This document shows positions 26,160-35,009 of a stretch of 64,000 bases of DNA, piece after piece. The notes under the pieces are model-generated. The model was not told the origin of the DNA and did no database searches. It was given only the letters and a program-made list of their open reading frames with translations. This stretch comes from Coriobacteriaceae bacterium (GTDB taxonomy: Bacteria; Actinomycetota; Coriobacteriia; Coriobacteriales; Coriobacteriaceae), in assembly GCA_025992855.1 (NCBI GenBank), contig DAJPGB010000001.1, forward strand, positions 62,001 through 126,000, given 5' to 3'. Every line of letters begins with the position of its first letter. The stretch's first letter is position 1. Both the position numbers and the translations under genes were made by a program.

Positions 26160-27277
26160 TTCAGTGCCTTCCTGATATCGAACAGCATGACCTCGATGGC
26201 CAGCTGGGGAGTAACGTTTCTGGCGATGTTGCGCTCAGCGGTGGCAACCGCCTCGAGCGCCTGGGTGGCACCCGCAACATTCGTCGCGGCGGCAAGCCGC
26301 CCGATCGTGTCGCGCACGTCCTCGTTCACAACGTCTGCCGCCCCATCCTGAAGCGTCAGCAGCACGTCGCGCATGAGCGTCCGCGCGCTCGCCAGCGCTT
26401 CCATGATACCCGAACGCTCGCGCGCGTTGAGTTCGCGCTTGTTGCGGTCCTCAAGCTGCTTCAATGCTCCACGCGACAGGTAGTCGGCATTTTGCTCGAG
26501 CACCTTTTCCTGCGTGGACTTGACCTCGGCGAGCGGCGCCTTGACGGCGACGATGAGCGACTTGGCGCGACTGAGCACATCGGCCTCGTCGGCGGCGATG
26601 AGCGAGTCGATGGCACGGACCATCTGGCGACGGGCATCCTGACGCTCGGCGCTCTTGAGGAACTCGATACCACGCGTGGGGCTTCCCGCCACAGCGACGG
26701 CCATACGGCAGCGCGCGGGATCCTGGCCGGTGGCGCGGCTCACGGCCTGCGCGGCCACAGTGGGCGACACCAGCCGAAACGGTACGCACTGGCAGCGGCT
26801 CACGATGGTGGGCAGCATCACGTCGGCCGAGGTGCCCAACAGGATGAACATGACGCCCTCGGGCGGTTCCTCGAGCGTTTTGAGCAGCGCGTTGGCGGTG
26901 TTGGCGCGCAGCTGCTCGGCACGGTCGATGATGTAGACCTTTGCCTTGGCGCGGATGGGCGCCAAGGGCACGTCGTCGAGCAGCTCGCGGGTCTGCGCGA
27001 TGAGGTAGCCCGTAGCGCTTTCAGGGGTGTAATAGTGCACGTCGGGGTGCGTGTGGCGCGCGACGCGCACGCAGCTGTCACACGAACCACAGCCGTCCTG
27101 CTCGCACAGGAATGCCTGGGCAAGCGCCCATGCGGCGTCGAGCTTACCGGCGCCGGGCGCGCCCAAAAACAGGTAGGCGTGCGATGCGCGGCCGCTTGCG
27201 ATGGCGTTGGTCAAAAAGTCGCACACGCGTTCCTGGGTGTCGAGCTTGGCCAGCAGGCTTGTCTGCGCGGGGGCCAT
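26150..27277 (-). CDS. holB: DNA polymerase III delta' subunit
   Basis: This 375-residue clamp-loader subunit has an AAA+ P-loop (FLGAPGAGK), a zinc module (CEQDGCGSCDSC) and the sensor region NALLKTLEEPPEGVMFILLGTSADVMLPTIVSRCQ. The start at 27277 has GGAGG 9 nt upstream and nearly overlaps the tmk stop; longer frames lie in tmk. The gene order tmk-holB-ricT is common in Gram-positive bacteria. Confidence 0.92.
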   Translation of the reverse strand: MAPAQTSLLAKLDTQERVCDFLTNAIASGRASHAYLFLGAPGAGKLDAAWALAQAFLCEQDGCGSCDSCVRVARHTHPDVHYYTPESATGYLIAQTRELLDDVPLAPIRAKAKVYIIDRAEQLRANTANALLKTLEEPPEGVMFILLGTSADVMLPTIVSRCQCVPFRLVSPTVAAQAVSRATGQDPARCRMAVAVAGSPTRGIEFLKSAERQDARRQMVRAIDSLIAADEADVLSRAKSLIVAVKAPLAEVKSTQEKVLEQNADYLSRGALKQLEDRNKRELNARERSGIMEALASARTLMRDVLLTLQDGAADVVNEDVRDTIGRLAAATNVAGATQALEAVATAERNIARNVTPQLAIEVMLFDIRKALKCR

Positions 27278-27278
27278 G

Positions 27279-27962
27279 TTACTCAGCCTCCTGGGCAAGC
27301 GCGGCGGCGACGGCGCCTTGGGGAATGTCGAGACCGTACGCGCGAACCAGCTCGACCGTCTGCGCGAAGACGTCTGCGATCGACGCGGTGGCGTCGATGA
27401 GCTTTACGCGGCCTGGCTCCTCGGCAGCAATGGCACAAAATCCCTGATAGACGCGCTCCTGGAACGCCATGCCCTTGGCCTCCATGCGGTCTGCCGCACC
27501 ACGGGCGGCCATGCGCAGCGCCGCCTGCTCGGGCGTGATGTGATAGACGAGCGTGAGCGCCGGATGCGCACCGGCGACAGCCAGGTTGTTGGCATCGCGC
27601 ACCATCTGACGGTCGAGGCCATCGGCAAACGCCTGGTAGCAGGTCGTGGAATCGTAGAAACGGTCGCATAGGACCACCTTGCCGGCAGCGAGGGCGGGAG
27701 CTATGACCTCGTGCACCAGCTGGGCACGCGCTGCCTCGTAGAGCAGCAGCTCGCAGGTGTCGCCCATCGCCGTATTGGCGGGGTCGAGCAGCAGGGCGCG
27801 GATCTTTTCGCTGATGGCGGTGCCGCCCGGCTCGCGCAGAGTTACGACCTGATAGCCAGCGAGGTCGAGCGCGCGGGCCAGCAGGCGCGCCTGCGTGGAC
27901 TTGCCGGCGCCATCGACGCCCTCGAGCGTGATAAAGCTATGTTGAGCGGGCTCAAAAGCCAT
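27279..27962 (-). CDS. tmk: Thymidylate kinase
   Basis: This 227-residue kinase phosphorylates dTMP. It has the P-loop LEGVDGAGKSTQ, the DR(F/Y) substrate motif (LCDRFYDSTTCYQ) and a C-terminal helical part. It is the first gene of the tmk-holB-ricT operon. The upstream divergent region carries two palindromic repeats. Confidence 0.95.
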   Translation of the reverse strand: MAFEPAQHSFITLEGVDGAGKSTQARLLARALDLAGYQVVTLREPGGTAISEKIRALLLDPANTAMGDTCELLLYEAARAQLVHEVIAPALAAGKVVLCDRFYDSTTCYQAFADGLDRQMVRDANNLAVAGAHPALTLVYHITPEQAALRMAARGAADRMEAKGMAFQERVYQGFCAIAAEEPGRVKLIDATASIADVFAQTVELVRAYGLDIPQGAVAAALAQEAE

Positions 27963-28052
27963 GGGCGCAGTCCCTTCCTACAAGGCGCGAAAATGCAAGT
28001 TATAGCAACCAAGCCATGATACCCCAGCGTCCGACGCGCCCCAAACCGGACC

Positions 28053-28108
28053 TAGTCATTGGGGACGTTCTTGAATGACTAGTCGTTTAAGAACGTCCCC
28101 AACGACTA
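28053..28108. repeat. 56-nt palindrome, copy 1
   Basis: This near-perfect palindrome begins TAGTCATTGGGGACGTTCTT and is centred on GACTAGTC. It is the inverse of copy 2 (29258-29313) with one base difference, and the two flank the zinc-ribbon gene. Arm mismatches would be G-U pairs in RNA from one strand. Confidence 0.85.
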
Positions 28109-28111
28109 CTT

Positions 28112-28180
28112 AAGTTGCGGTGAAATAGGGACTGGTTATAGCCCTGAGGCCGCCAAACACTCCCTATTTCACCGCAACTT
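28112..28180. repeat. Perfect 20-bp arm hairpin
   Basis: AAGTTGCGGTGAAATAGGGA (28112-28131) is exactly complementary to 28161-28180, with a 29-nt loop. It starts three bases after the 56-nt palindrome. Both lie in the divergent tmk/zinc-ribbon promoter region. Confidence 0.85.
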
Positions 28181-28204
28181 ATGATGGGGAGTTTTGGACG
28201 CTGG

Positions 28205-28210
28205 GTATAA
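28205..28210 (+). promoter_or_regulatory. Candidate -10 box for the zinc-ribbon gene
   Basis: TATAAT, preceded by TGGG, lies 38 nt before the ATG. No good -35 was found, so it may depend on the extended -10 context. Confidence 0.5.
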
Positions 28211-28248
28211 TCGTCGTATTGCATTGAAATGTAGCGAAAGGAGTGGCA

Positions 28249-29238
28249 ATGTCTCGGTACTGCGCCTCGTGCGGCAAGCTTCTTGCAGACGACGCCAAGT
28301 TCTGCACCTCGTGCGGTGCACCCGTTGAGCAATCGGCCGTGAGCAACGATCAGCCCGCGTTTGAGCAGACCGGCTCCCTCGATACTCCTCAAACCAAACC
28401 GGACGATCCTCTCGCCTATCGCCCCGACCCCGCCGCCGGCCCCGCGGCGGTCGAAACGACGCAGCGCATGCCCGTCGCGGGCGGCTCGCCCCAACAGCAG
28501 CCGGCGTCTGCATACTCACCCGCTTCGCCACAGACCCCAACTCCCAAAAAGAGCGGCACCGGCCCGCTTATCGCCGTTATCGTTGTGCTGGTGGCGATCA
28601 TCATCGCCCTGGTCATCTTCTTTGTGATTAAACCGTTCGACAACGCCGCCACGCAGACGACTGCCGAGGTAGCCAAGCTGCACCGCGATGACGACGATGA
28701 CCTAAAGCCCCTCGGCAATCCCAACAGCCTGTACGACGATGATAACGATGACGACGAGGACGACGAGGATGGCGGCGAAACGACGCTCTCCGAGCAGAAC
28801 CTCTACCGCCGGTTGAGCGAATACTACGATCTGCTCGAAGATCTCGACAGCCAGGTCCGCGCCTGCGCACAGGCCTTCAACGGCAGCTATCTGGAAGAAG
28901 ATCGCACCACCCGTCAGAATCTCGCAGATGTCGCCGAGCGCACGGAGGACACGATCGAGCAGTATTACGACATCGTCGAGGACCTGGACGTCCCGACGAG
29001 CTCCAAGAACTACAGCTCCTGGAAAGACATCATCGCCCTGTACGATGACTTGGATCACCGCATTGACGCGATTTGCGATGCCTGGGAAATCAGCCTGAAG
29101 TACTCCAAGCCCGAGGACCACAAGAATGAGATCGTGGCGCCGCTGGCGCGCGACAACGTGGCGGGCACCAATGACAATAAGTACCGCCTGGACTTTGAGG
29201 ACCGCCATCCCGGCGCCAAACCCGTCGAAGTGAAGTAG
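28249..29238 (+). CDS. Zinc-ribbon membrane protein
   Basis: This 329-residue protein starts MSRYCASCGKLLADDAKFCTSCGAP, a two-CxxC zinc ribbon. A Pro-rich linker follows, then one transmembrane helix near 103-125 (PLIAVIVVLVAIIIALVIFFVI). The C-terminal part outside the cell is acidic (DDDDLKP, DDDNDDDEDDEDGG) and helical. The start at 28249 has AAAGGAG 5 nt upstream. Its function is unknown. It is flanked by inverted copies of a 56-nt palindrome. Confidence 0.8.
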   Translation: MSRYCASCGKLLADDAKFCTSCGAPVEQSAVSNDQPAFEQTGSLDTPQTKPDDPLAYRPDPAAGPAAVETTQRMPVAGGSPQQQPASAYSPASPQTPTPKKSGTGPLIAVIVVLVAIIIALVIFFVIKPFDNAATQTTAEVAKLHRDDDDDLKPLGNPNSLYDDDNDDDEDDEDGGETTLSEQNLYRRLSEYYDLLEDLDSQVRACAQAFNGSYLEEDRTTRQNLADVAERTEDTIEQYYDIVEDLDVPTSSKNYSSWKDIIALYDDLDHRIDAICDAWEISLKYSKPEDHKNEIVAPLARDNVAGTNDNKYRLDFEDRHPGAKPVEVK

Positions 29239-29257
29239 TCGCCTGCGACGTTCTTAC

Positions 29258-29313
29258 TAGTCGTTGGGGACGTTCTTAAACGACTAGTCATTAAAGAACG
29301 TCCCCAATGACTA
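29258..29313. repeat. 56-nt palindrome, copy 2
   Basis: TAGTCGTTGGGGACGTTCTT then GACTAGTC and the mirrored arm. It matches the reverse complement of copy 1 at 55 of 56 positions. It lies between the zinc-ribbon gene stop and the shared terminator. Confidence 0.85.
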
Positions 29314-29330
29314 TCTAATGACTATCTAAA

Positions 29331-29367
29331 AAACGAGCGAGGATTTTGGGGTCCTCGCTCGTTTTTT
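29331..29367. terminator. Bidirectional terminator between the zinc-ribbon gene and topA
   Basis: ACGAGCGAGGA...TCCTCGCTCGT hairpin with A runs on the left and TTTTTTT on the right. It can stop both convergent transcripts. Confidence 0.92.
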
Positions 29368-29390
29368 TGGGCAATGTTTCGGCTGTGCCG

Positions 29391-31967
29391 TTACTTGTCG
29401 GCAGCGGTCTTCTTGGTAGTCGACTTCTTCGCGGCCGTCTTTTTGGCCGTTGTGGCCTTCTTGGCCGCGGTCGTCTTCGCCGTGCTCGCCTTGGTCGTGG
29501 TCTTGCGGCCGCGGGCGGGCTTCTTCTCCTTGGTCGGGCAGTCCATGTTGACGCAAATACGCCACGGGCCGCGCGCCGTGTTGACCACCACGATGGGGGC
29601 GCCGCACTCGGGGCAGGTCTCGCCCGTCGCCTCGAGCTTGCCGCGCGCCGGCAGCGGATAGCTCACGCCGCAGTCGTCGTAGTTGGTGCAGCGGATAAAG
29701 CGCTTGCCGCTCTTCTCGCTCTTGTGCGCGATCAGGTCGCCATGGCGTCCTGCCTCGGCACACACCTTGCACTCGCCCACCTTAAGGTCGGGCTCGTAGT
29801 TGGTGGGACACGTGGGGTTCACGCAAATCTCGAAGGCCTTCTGGCGGAACGGCTGGCATTTGATGCGCGGCGCGCCGCACTCGGGGCACACGGCCGCCTC
29901 GCCCTCGAGCGGACTTACCTTGACGCCACTCGGCACCGGATAGGTCACGTCGCAGTCGGGCCAGCCCATGCAGCCGATAAAGCTGCCGCGGGTCTTGGCG
30001 CTCGTCTTCATAACCAGGTCCTTGCCGCACTTGGGGCAGGCGCCCACGCGCGCGTCGGCCGTGACGGCGTCGCTGATGGCGTCGCCCAGCTCCTGCGTGT
30101 GCTTGAGCAGCTCGTCGAGCACGCCGGCCAGCAGCGCGCGCGAATGCGTCACGACATGCTCTTCGGTATCCTCGCCGCGTTCCACACGGGTCATGTCGCC
30201 GTCGAGCTCGCTGGTCATATCGGGGCTCGTGATGCGCGGGGCAAACTGCGTCAGCGCGTCGATGATGGCGATGCCCAGCTGGCTCGGCTCAACGGGATCG
30301 TTTTTGAGGTAGCGCACGGCATACAGGCGCTCGATGATGCTCGCGCGCGTGGACTTGGTGCCCAGGCCGCGCTTCTCCATCTCCTGCACGAGCTTGCCCT
30401 GGCTGTAGCGTGCGGGCGGCTCGGTCTGCTTGGCCTCGAGCTTAATGTCGAACACGTCGACCGTATCGCCCTGCTCCAGCGGCGGCATCTGCTCATCGCG
30501 CTTAAGGCCGTACGGATAGGCCTCGCGGAAGCCCGGGGTCACGAGCACGTCGCCCGAGGCCACAAACGGCTCGCCGTTGACGTCGAGCTCGAGCTTGGTG
30601 TTCTCGATAGTCGCGGGGCCCATGAGCGTCGCCAGGAAGCGACGGGCGATGAGGTCGTAGAGCTTGCGCTGGCCGCCGTCGAGTGTAGACGGATCGCCCT
30701 CGCCCGTGGGATAGATAGGCGGGTGGTCGGTGGTCTCGACCTTGCCGCGCGTGGGCTTCATGGGACCGGCGAGCACCTTTTTGCACACGGGCGCCAGCGC
30801 CGGGTTGATCTTTGCCAGGTCGCTCACCACGGCGCCCAGATCGAGCGTCGCAGGGTACACGGTATTGTCGACACGCGGGTAGCTGATGAGACCGGCCATG
30901 TAGAGGGACTCGGCGATGCGCATCGTACGCGCAGGCGAGATGCCCTCGGCCGCGGCGGCAGCCTGCAGCGAGGTGGTCGCAAACGGCGTGGGCGGCTGCT
31001 GTTTACGCGAGCGCTTGGTCACCGCGGCGACGGTTGCCGTCGCGACGCCGTCGACGTGACCATACGCCATCTCGGCAGCATCTTTGTCGGTAAAGCGCGC
31101 TGTCTTGTGAGCGATCTTAAAGCGGTCGTCCTCGGCGGCGCCCTGCGCGGCACCCATGCCGCGGATCTGCCAATAGTCCTCGGGCACAAACGCCATGCGC
31201 TCGCGCTCGCGCTCGACCACCAGGGCAAGCGTCGGCGTCTGCACGCGGCCGGCGGAGCGCACGTTACCAAAGCCGCCAAACTTGGCGAGCGTCAGGTAGC
31301 GCGTGAGCACCGCGCCCCAAATGAGGTCGATGTGCTGACGGCTCTCGCCGGCGTCGGCCAGGTTCTGGTCGAGCGTGACGAGATTATCGAAGGCGTGCGT
31401 GATCTCGGCCTTGGTAAACGAAGAGTACTGGGCGCGGGCGACCGGCAAGTCGGGCGCAACCTCGCGCACTTTGTTGAGAGCGTCCGAGCCGATCAGCTCG
31501 CCCTCGCGGTCGAAGTCCGTGGCGATAATGACACTGTCGGACTTCTTAGCCAGGTTCTTGAGCGAACGAATGAGCTCCTTCTCGGCCGGCAGCTTAATAA
31601 CGGGAGCCCAGGTGAGGTAGGGCAGGCTCTCGAGCTTCCAGCCCTTGATGGAGATACCGTCGGCAAGGAACGGCTTGCGCTTGGTGTCATAAGGCGGACG
31701 GGCCAGGCCATCGGGCATGTCGGCCGGCAACATCTCGCCGTCCTCGGTGACCGAATACCAACCCAGCTTTTTATCGAACAGCACGCTGTCGCAAAAATCG
31801 GGCGCCAGGATGTGACCGGCAAGGCCGATGGTCACGCACTCCTCGCCCTTCCACTCAAAACGGTAGATGGCGGTGTTGTACACCTTGTCCTTTTTGGGCT
31901 TGCCCGTGGACAGACGCTCGGCGATCTGGCGCGCGGCGTCATTTTTCTCGGCGATGATGAGCTTCAA
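29391..31967 (-). CDS. topA: Type IA DNA topoisomerase
   Basis: This 858-residue enzyme has a Toprim domain (DFDREGE at 151-157), the active-site Tyr363 in LISYPRVDNTVYP and a DNA-binding core (SAGRVQTPTLALVV). Three C-terminal four-Cys zinc modules (CPKCGKDL, CPECGAP and others) follow. The tail is made of Ala/Lys/Thr repeats (KTTAAKK-type), like the basic tails of actinobacterial topoisomerases. It relaxes negative supercoils. It stands alone between a terminator and hypB. Confidence 0.92.
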   Translation of the reverse strand: MKLIIAEKNDAARQIAERLSTGKPKKDKVYNTAIYRFEWKGEECVTIGLAGHILAPDFCDSVLFDKKLGWYSVTEDGEMLPADMPDGLARPPYDTKRKPFLADGISIKGWKLESLPYLTWAPVIKLPAEKELIRSLKNLAKKSDSVIIATDFDREGELIGSDALNKVREVAPDLPVARAQYSSFTKAEITHAFDNLVTLDQNLADAGESRQHIDLIWGAVLTRYLTLAKFGGFGNVRSAGRVQTPTLALVVERERERMAFVPEDYWQIRGMGAAQGAAEDDRFKIAHKTARFTDKDAAEMAYGHVDGVATATVAAVTKRSRKQQPPTPFATTSLQAAAAAEGISPARTMRIAESLYMAGLISYPRVDNTVYPATLDLGAVVSDLAKINPALAPVCKKVLAGPMKPTRGKVETTDHPPIYPTGEGDPSTLDGGQRKLYDLIARRFLATLMGPATIENTKLELDVNGEPFVASGDVLVTPGFREAYPYGLKRDEQMPPLEQGDTVDVFDIKLEAKQTEPPARYSQGKLVQEMEKRGLGTKSTRASIIERLYAVRYLKNDPVEPSQLGIAIIDALTQFAPRITSPDMTSELDGDMTRVERGEDTEEHVVTHSRALLAGVLDELLKHTQELGDAISDAVTADARVGACPKCGKDLVMKTSAKTRGSFIGCMGWPDCDVTYPVPSGVKVSPLEGEAAVCPECGAPRIKCQPFRQKAFEICVNPTCPTNYEPDLKVGECKVCAEAGRHGDLIAHKSEKSGKRFIRCTNYDDCGVSYPLPARGKLEATGETCPECGAPIVVVNTARGPWRICVNMDCPTKEKKPARGRKTTTKASTAKTTAAKKATTAKKTAAKKSTTKKTAADK

Positions 31968-32021
31968 AAGAGGCTCCTATCTCATGTCTCTGCGGCTACG
32001 CCCGCCTTTTTGGCGGCCGAC

Positions 32022-32705
32022 TTACGCCCTTGCTTGCTCGATCTGCCCGATGAGCCAATCGCACCAGGCATCCATGCCCTCGCCCTTGCGCGCGCTGACG
32101 GAAAACCGCGGCGCCTGCGGATTGAGGTCATCGAGTGTCTTAGTATACCTATCCATGTCAAAATCGAAAGCCGGGGCCACATCGACCTTGTTGAGCAGCT
32201 GCGCGCCGGCGTGCTGGAAGATGCCCGGGTACTTGATGGGCTTGTCGTCGCCCTCGGGCACCGAGAGAATCATGATGGACAGGTTTTCGCCCAGGTCAAA
32301 GTCGACTGAGCAGACCAGGTTACCCACGTTTTCGATAAAGATAACATCGATGTTTTGAAGGCCCACTGCCTGGTCGAACGCGTCGACGGCCTCCATGATC
32401 ATGTTGCCCTCGAGGTGGCACAGGCCGCCCGTGTTGATCTGGATGGCGGGCATGCCGGCTTCCTTCATGGTAATGGCGTCGACGTCCGAGGCGATATCGC
32501 CCTCGATGACGGCGCAACGCAGGCCCGCCTTGTCGCGCAGGCGCTCGTTGGTGCCCAAAATCGTGGTGGTCTTGCCCGAACCGGGGCTCGACAGCACATT
32601 GATCACATAGGTGCCCGTCTCTTTAAATCGCTGACGTAGCTGATCTGCCAGGCGCTCATTGCGCGACAGAATCGGCGATGCGATATCAATCGTTTTCTCA
32701 GCCAT
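32022..32705 (-). CDS. hypB: Hydrogenase/urease nickel-insertion GTPase
   Basis: This 227-residue HypB has the P-loop SSPGSGKTT (about 39-47), Asp-rich switch residues, the interface metal site GLCHLEGN (Cys96-His97) and NKVD as guanine specificity. The N-terminal His-rich or CxxCGC nickel store is absent. It helps load nickel into NiFe hydrogenase. HypA follows 55 nt upstream on the same strand. No hydrogenase, hypC-F or urease genes are in the window. The start at 32705 has AAGGAG. Confidence 0.92.
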   Translation of the reverse strand: MAEKTIDIASPILSRNERLADQLRQRFKETGTYVINVLSSPGSGKTTTILGTNERLRDKAGLRCAVIEGDIASDVDAITMKEAGMPAIQINTGGLCHLEGNMIMEAVDAFDQAVGLQNIDVIFIENVGNLVCSVDFDLGENLSIMILSVPEGDDKPIKYPGIFQHAGAQLLNKVDVAPAFDFDMDRYTKTLDDLNPQAPRFSVSARKGEGMDAWCDWLIGQIEQARA

Positions 32706-32760
32706 ACTCGGCACTCCTTACTTTGGCCCCTTTATACCCCGTCCCCAGGTGGCTGGCGGG

Positions 32761-33117
32761 CTAATCGTCGGGGGTTTCGATTTCGATACTCGCGATATCG
32801 AGCTCGCGGCCGTGCAGTAGGCGCACGTTGGCGCCGCCGCACTGGGGGCAACGGCAATGGAAGCGGTCGTGCTCAAAGACCTCACCGCAGTCCAGACACT
32901 CGCTTTGTGGATGGACTTCCTCCACGGCAAGCTCGCAGCCCTTCGTGAGCGGGTCCTCGTCGCGAAATGTCTCCCACGCAAAGTCGAGCGCCTCGCGCAC
33001 AACTTCGGTCATATCCCCGATACGCAGCGTTACCAAAACGGCGCGCGAGGCCCCCGCCCCACGCGCCGCGCGAATCACTGTATCGAGTATGCCGTTGACA
33101 ATGCCAACCTCGTGCAT
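32761..33117 (-). CDS. hypA: Hydrogenase nickel metallochaperone
   Basis: This 118-residue HypA has the N-terminal nickel site MHE and a zinc site CLDCGEVF...CPQCGG (Cys 74, 77, 90, 93). It brings nickel to HypB. It lies between tatC and hypB, which fits maturation of an exported NiFe hydrogenase. Confidence 0.92.
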   Translation of the reverse strand: MHEVGIVNGILDTVIRAARGAGASRAVLVTLRIGDMTEVVREALDFAWETFRDEDPLTKGCELAVEEVHPQSECLDCGEVFEHDRFHCRCPQCGGANVRLLHGRELDIASIEIETPDD

Positions 33118-33123
33118 ACCGAT

Positions 33124-33918
33124 TTACTCCTCGCTATCCTCTTCGTCGTCCGAAAACAGGTCCAGACGGCTCACGAACAGGCCCTCCTTGCCCTCGCGCG
33201 CGGTAATGACCACGCGCGCGATAGCAAGCGAAATCTCGTAGAGCGAAAGCAGGGCGCCGTACATAAGGCCCAGGGTGACAGGCGAGCCGTCGGGCGTGAT
33301 CACAGCCGAACCCACGAGCAGGCCTACGTACACGTAGCGCCAGGCACTGCGGAAGGCCGCGTAGGACACGATGTGGAAGACGGACAGGTAGAAGATGATG
33401 AGCGGCAGCTCAAACGCCACGCCAAAGCCGATCATAAAGAGCAGCTCCATGTTGACGTAGTTCTCCAGGTCGGGCAGCGCCGTGGCGACGGCCGAGGTCT
33501 CGCCGATGAGCCACTCAAAGCCCGCCGGGATGATGATGAAGTAGCAGAAGATGGCACCCAGGAAGAACAGCACCGTCGAGGCGAGCACCGTGGGCACAAC
33601 CCACTTGCGCTCGTTGGGGCGCAGTGCCGGCAGGAAAAATGCCAGGATCTGCCAGATGATCATGGGCGTGCACATGACCACGGCCATCTTGATGGCCAGC
33701 GAGAAGCGCAGGCCAAAACCGCCGAGCGTGGTGGTGATGTAGAACTTACCATCCGGCACAAAGGAGCGGATGGGGTCTTCCAAGATGTCGAGCACCACGG
33801 GTGTGGCGAAATACAGCACGATAGCGGCGGCAAACACCGACACGACCACGATGGTCAGGCGGCGACGGAGCTCTCCCAGGTGATCGAAGAGCGGCATTCG
33901 CGCAGGTCCAATAGGCAT
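33124..33918 (-). CDS. tatC: Twin-arginine translocase subunit TatC
   Basis: This 264-residue polytopic protein recognises twin-arginine signals. It shows the N-terminal MPLFDHLGELRRRL motif and six hydrophobic segments. Its ATG overlaps the stop of the TatA gene by one base, indicating coupling. Confidence 0.93.
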   Translation of the reverse strand: MPIGPARMPLFDHLGELRRRLTIVVVSVFAAAIVLYFATPVVLDILEDPIRSFVPDGKFYITTTLGGFGLRFSLAIKMAVVMCTPMIIWQILAFFLPALRPNERKWVVPTVLASTVLFFLGAIFCYFIIIPAGFEWLIGETSAVATALPDLENYVNMELLFMIGFGVAFELPLIIFYLSVFHIVSYAAFRSAWRYVYVGLLVGSAVITPDGSPVTLGLMYGALLSLYEISLAIARVVITAREGKEGLFVSRLDLFSDDEEDSEE

Positions 33919-34490
33919 TACTCATCGCCTCCCTTCGGGGCATCGGCAGCGGCATCGTCCTCGGCCTCGAGCTCGCGGGCGAGCTGGTCGACGACGGCCT
34001 TGCGCTTGCGGGGACGACGGGCGTAGAGGTCAGCCGTCGTGGGCTCTGCCGGCTCGGGCTCGGGCTCTGCAGCAGACTCGGGCTCGACGGCATCAGCAGC
34101 AACGGCAGGCTCTGCACCCTCGGCCTCCTCGGCAATACCTTCGACCTCGGTGGCACCCTCACTTGCGACCTTCTCGGCAGCAAGACGGGCGCGACGCTCG
34201 GCAAAGGTCTCCTTCTTGGCGGGCGCTGCCGTCTCGGCAGCATCCTCGTCCGCATCGGAATCATCGTCGACAGCAGCGGCCTTCTTGGGCTTGACCGGGG
34301 CCGACGCGGCCTCGCTCACCGGATCGATAATCTCGGACTGAACAACGGCCGTCATCTTTTCCTGCGTCTCGCGGAACTGACGGATGGCACGGCCGATCGT
34401 GCGGCCCATCTGCGGGAGCTTATCCGGGCCAAACAGCAAAAAGCCGAAGACCACGATGATCGCGAGCTCACCCTCTCCAATACCAAACAC
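33918..34490 (-). CDS. tatA: TatA/TatB family translocase protein with long acidic tail
   Basis: This protein is about 190 residues from a GTG at 34490, with GGAGG 5 nt upstream. It starts MFGIGEGELAIIVVFGFLLFGPDKLPQMGRTIGRAIRQFRE, the typical short transmembrane helix, FGPDKLP hinge and amphipathic helix. A long tail rich in Ala, Glu and Lys follows, longer than usual TatA. TatA and TatB cannot be told apart safely here. Confidence 0.88.
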   Translation of the reverse strand: MFGIGEGELAIIVVFGFLLFGPDKLPQMGRTIGRAIRQFRETQEKMTAVVQSEIIDPVSEAASAPVKPKKAAAVDDDSDADEDAAETAAPAKKETFAERRARLAAEKVASEGATEVEGIAEEAEGAEPAVAADAVEPESAAEPEPEPAEPTTADLYARRPRKRKAVVDQLARELEAEDDAAADAPKGGDE

Positions 34491-34576
34491 ACATACCTCC
34501 AAGGCTCGATGTGAGTCGAGCCCGCACCGCGCCATTCGGCCGGAACTCGTCTATTCATTCGGTCAAGTATAGCGCC

Positions 34577-34594
34577 CGGACGCCAAAACGTCCG
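34577..34594 (-). terminator. Small hairpin upstream of tatA
   Basis: CGGACG/CGTCCG short stem in the gap between the STAS gene and tatA. It may be a weak element. Confidence 0.25.
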
Positions 34595-34643
34595 AGCGCA
34601 TCATAAACATATGCCAAACGGCACGCCCTTTTGGGGGCAAAAA

Positions 34644-34958
34644 TTATGCAGCGGTGATCGAAATCTCCTGGTCAACACCCAACAGCTGAACCACGCGCAT
34701 CACCGGAGGCTGCACATTGGTGCAGCTAAAGCGCTTGCCGTGGTCGACCGCGTGGTGCGCGGCGCCCACGAGCACGCCAATGCCCGTCGAATCGATGTAG
34801 CTCACCTGGGCGAAATCGAGCTCAACGGCCTCAGTGGGCTGCTCGAGCGCCAGGTCGATGGCATTGCGCAGGCTATCGGCGTTAGAGATATCGATCTCGC
34901 CGGTTACCTTAATGGTGTAGAGCTCTGGCGTGGGGTTGGTGGAAATACCCAAATCCAT
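34644..34958 (-). CDS. STAS-domain anti-sigma-factor antagonist
   Basis: This 104-residue single STAS domain resembles SpoIIAA/RsbV. The phosphorylatable Ser lies in YIDSTGIGVLVGA (about residue 57). No kinase or sigma factor is adjacent, so its partner is elsewhere. Confidence 0.88.
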   Translation of the reverse strand: MDLGISTNPTPELYTIKVTGEIDISNADSLRNAIDLALEQPTEAVELDFAQVSYIDSTGIGVLVGAAHHAVDHGKRFSCTNVQPPVMRVVQLLGVDQEISITAA

Positions 34959-35009
34959 GTATACGCTCCTTTACGTATCGAAAGTGCGGATAGTACGGGA
35001 AGTCGCGCG

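Noticed and set aside
29346..32309. Long plus-strand open frame of 987 codons opposite topA
   Set aside because: It is antisense to a clear topoisomerase, has no recognisable domain and reflects high-GC codon structure.
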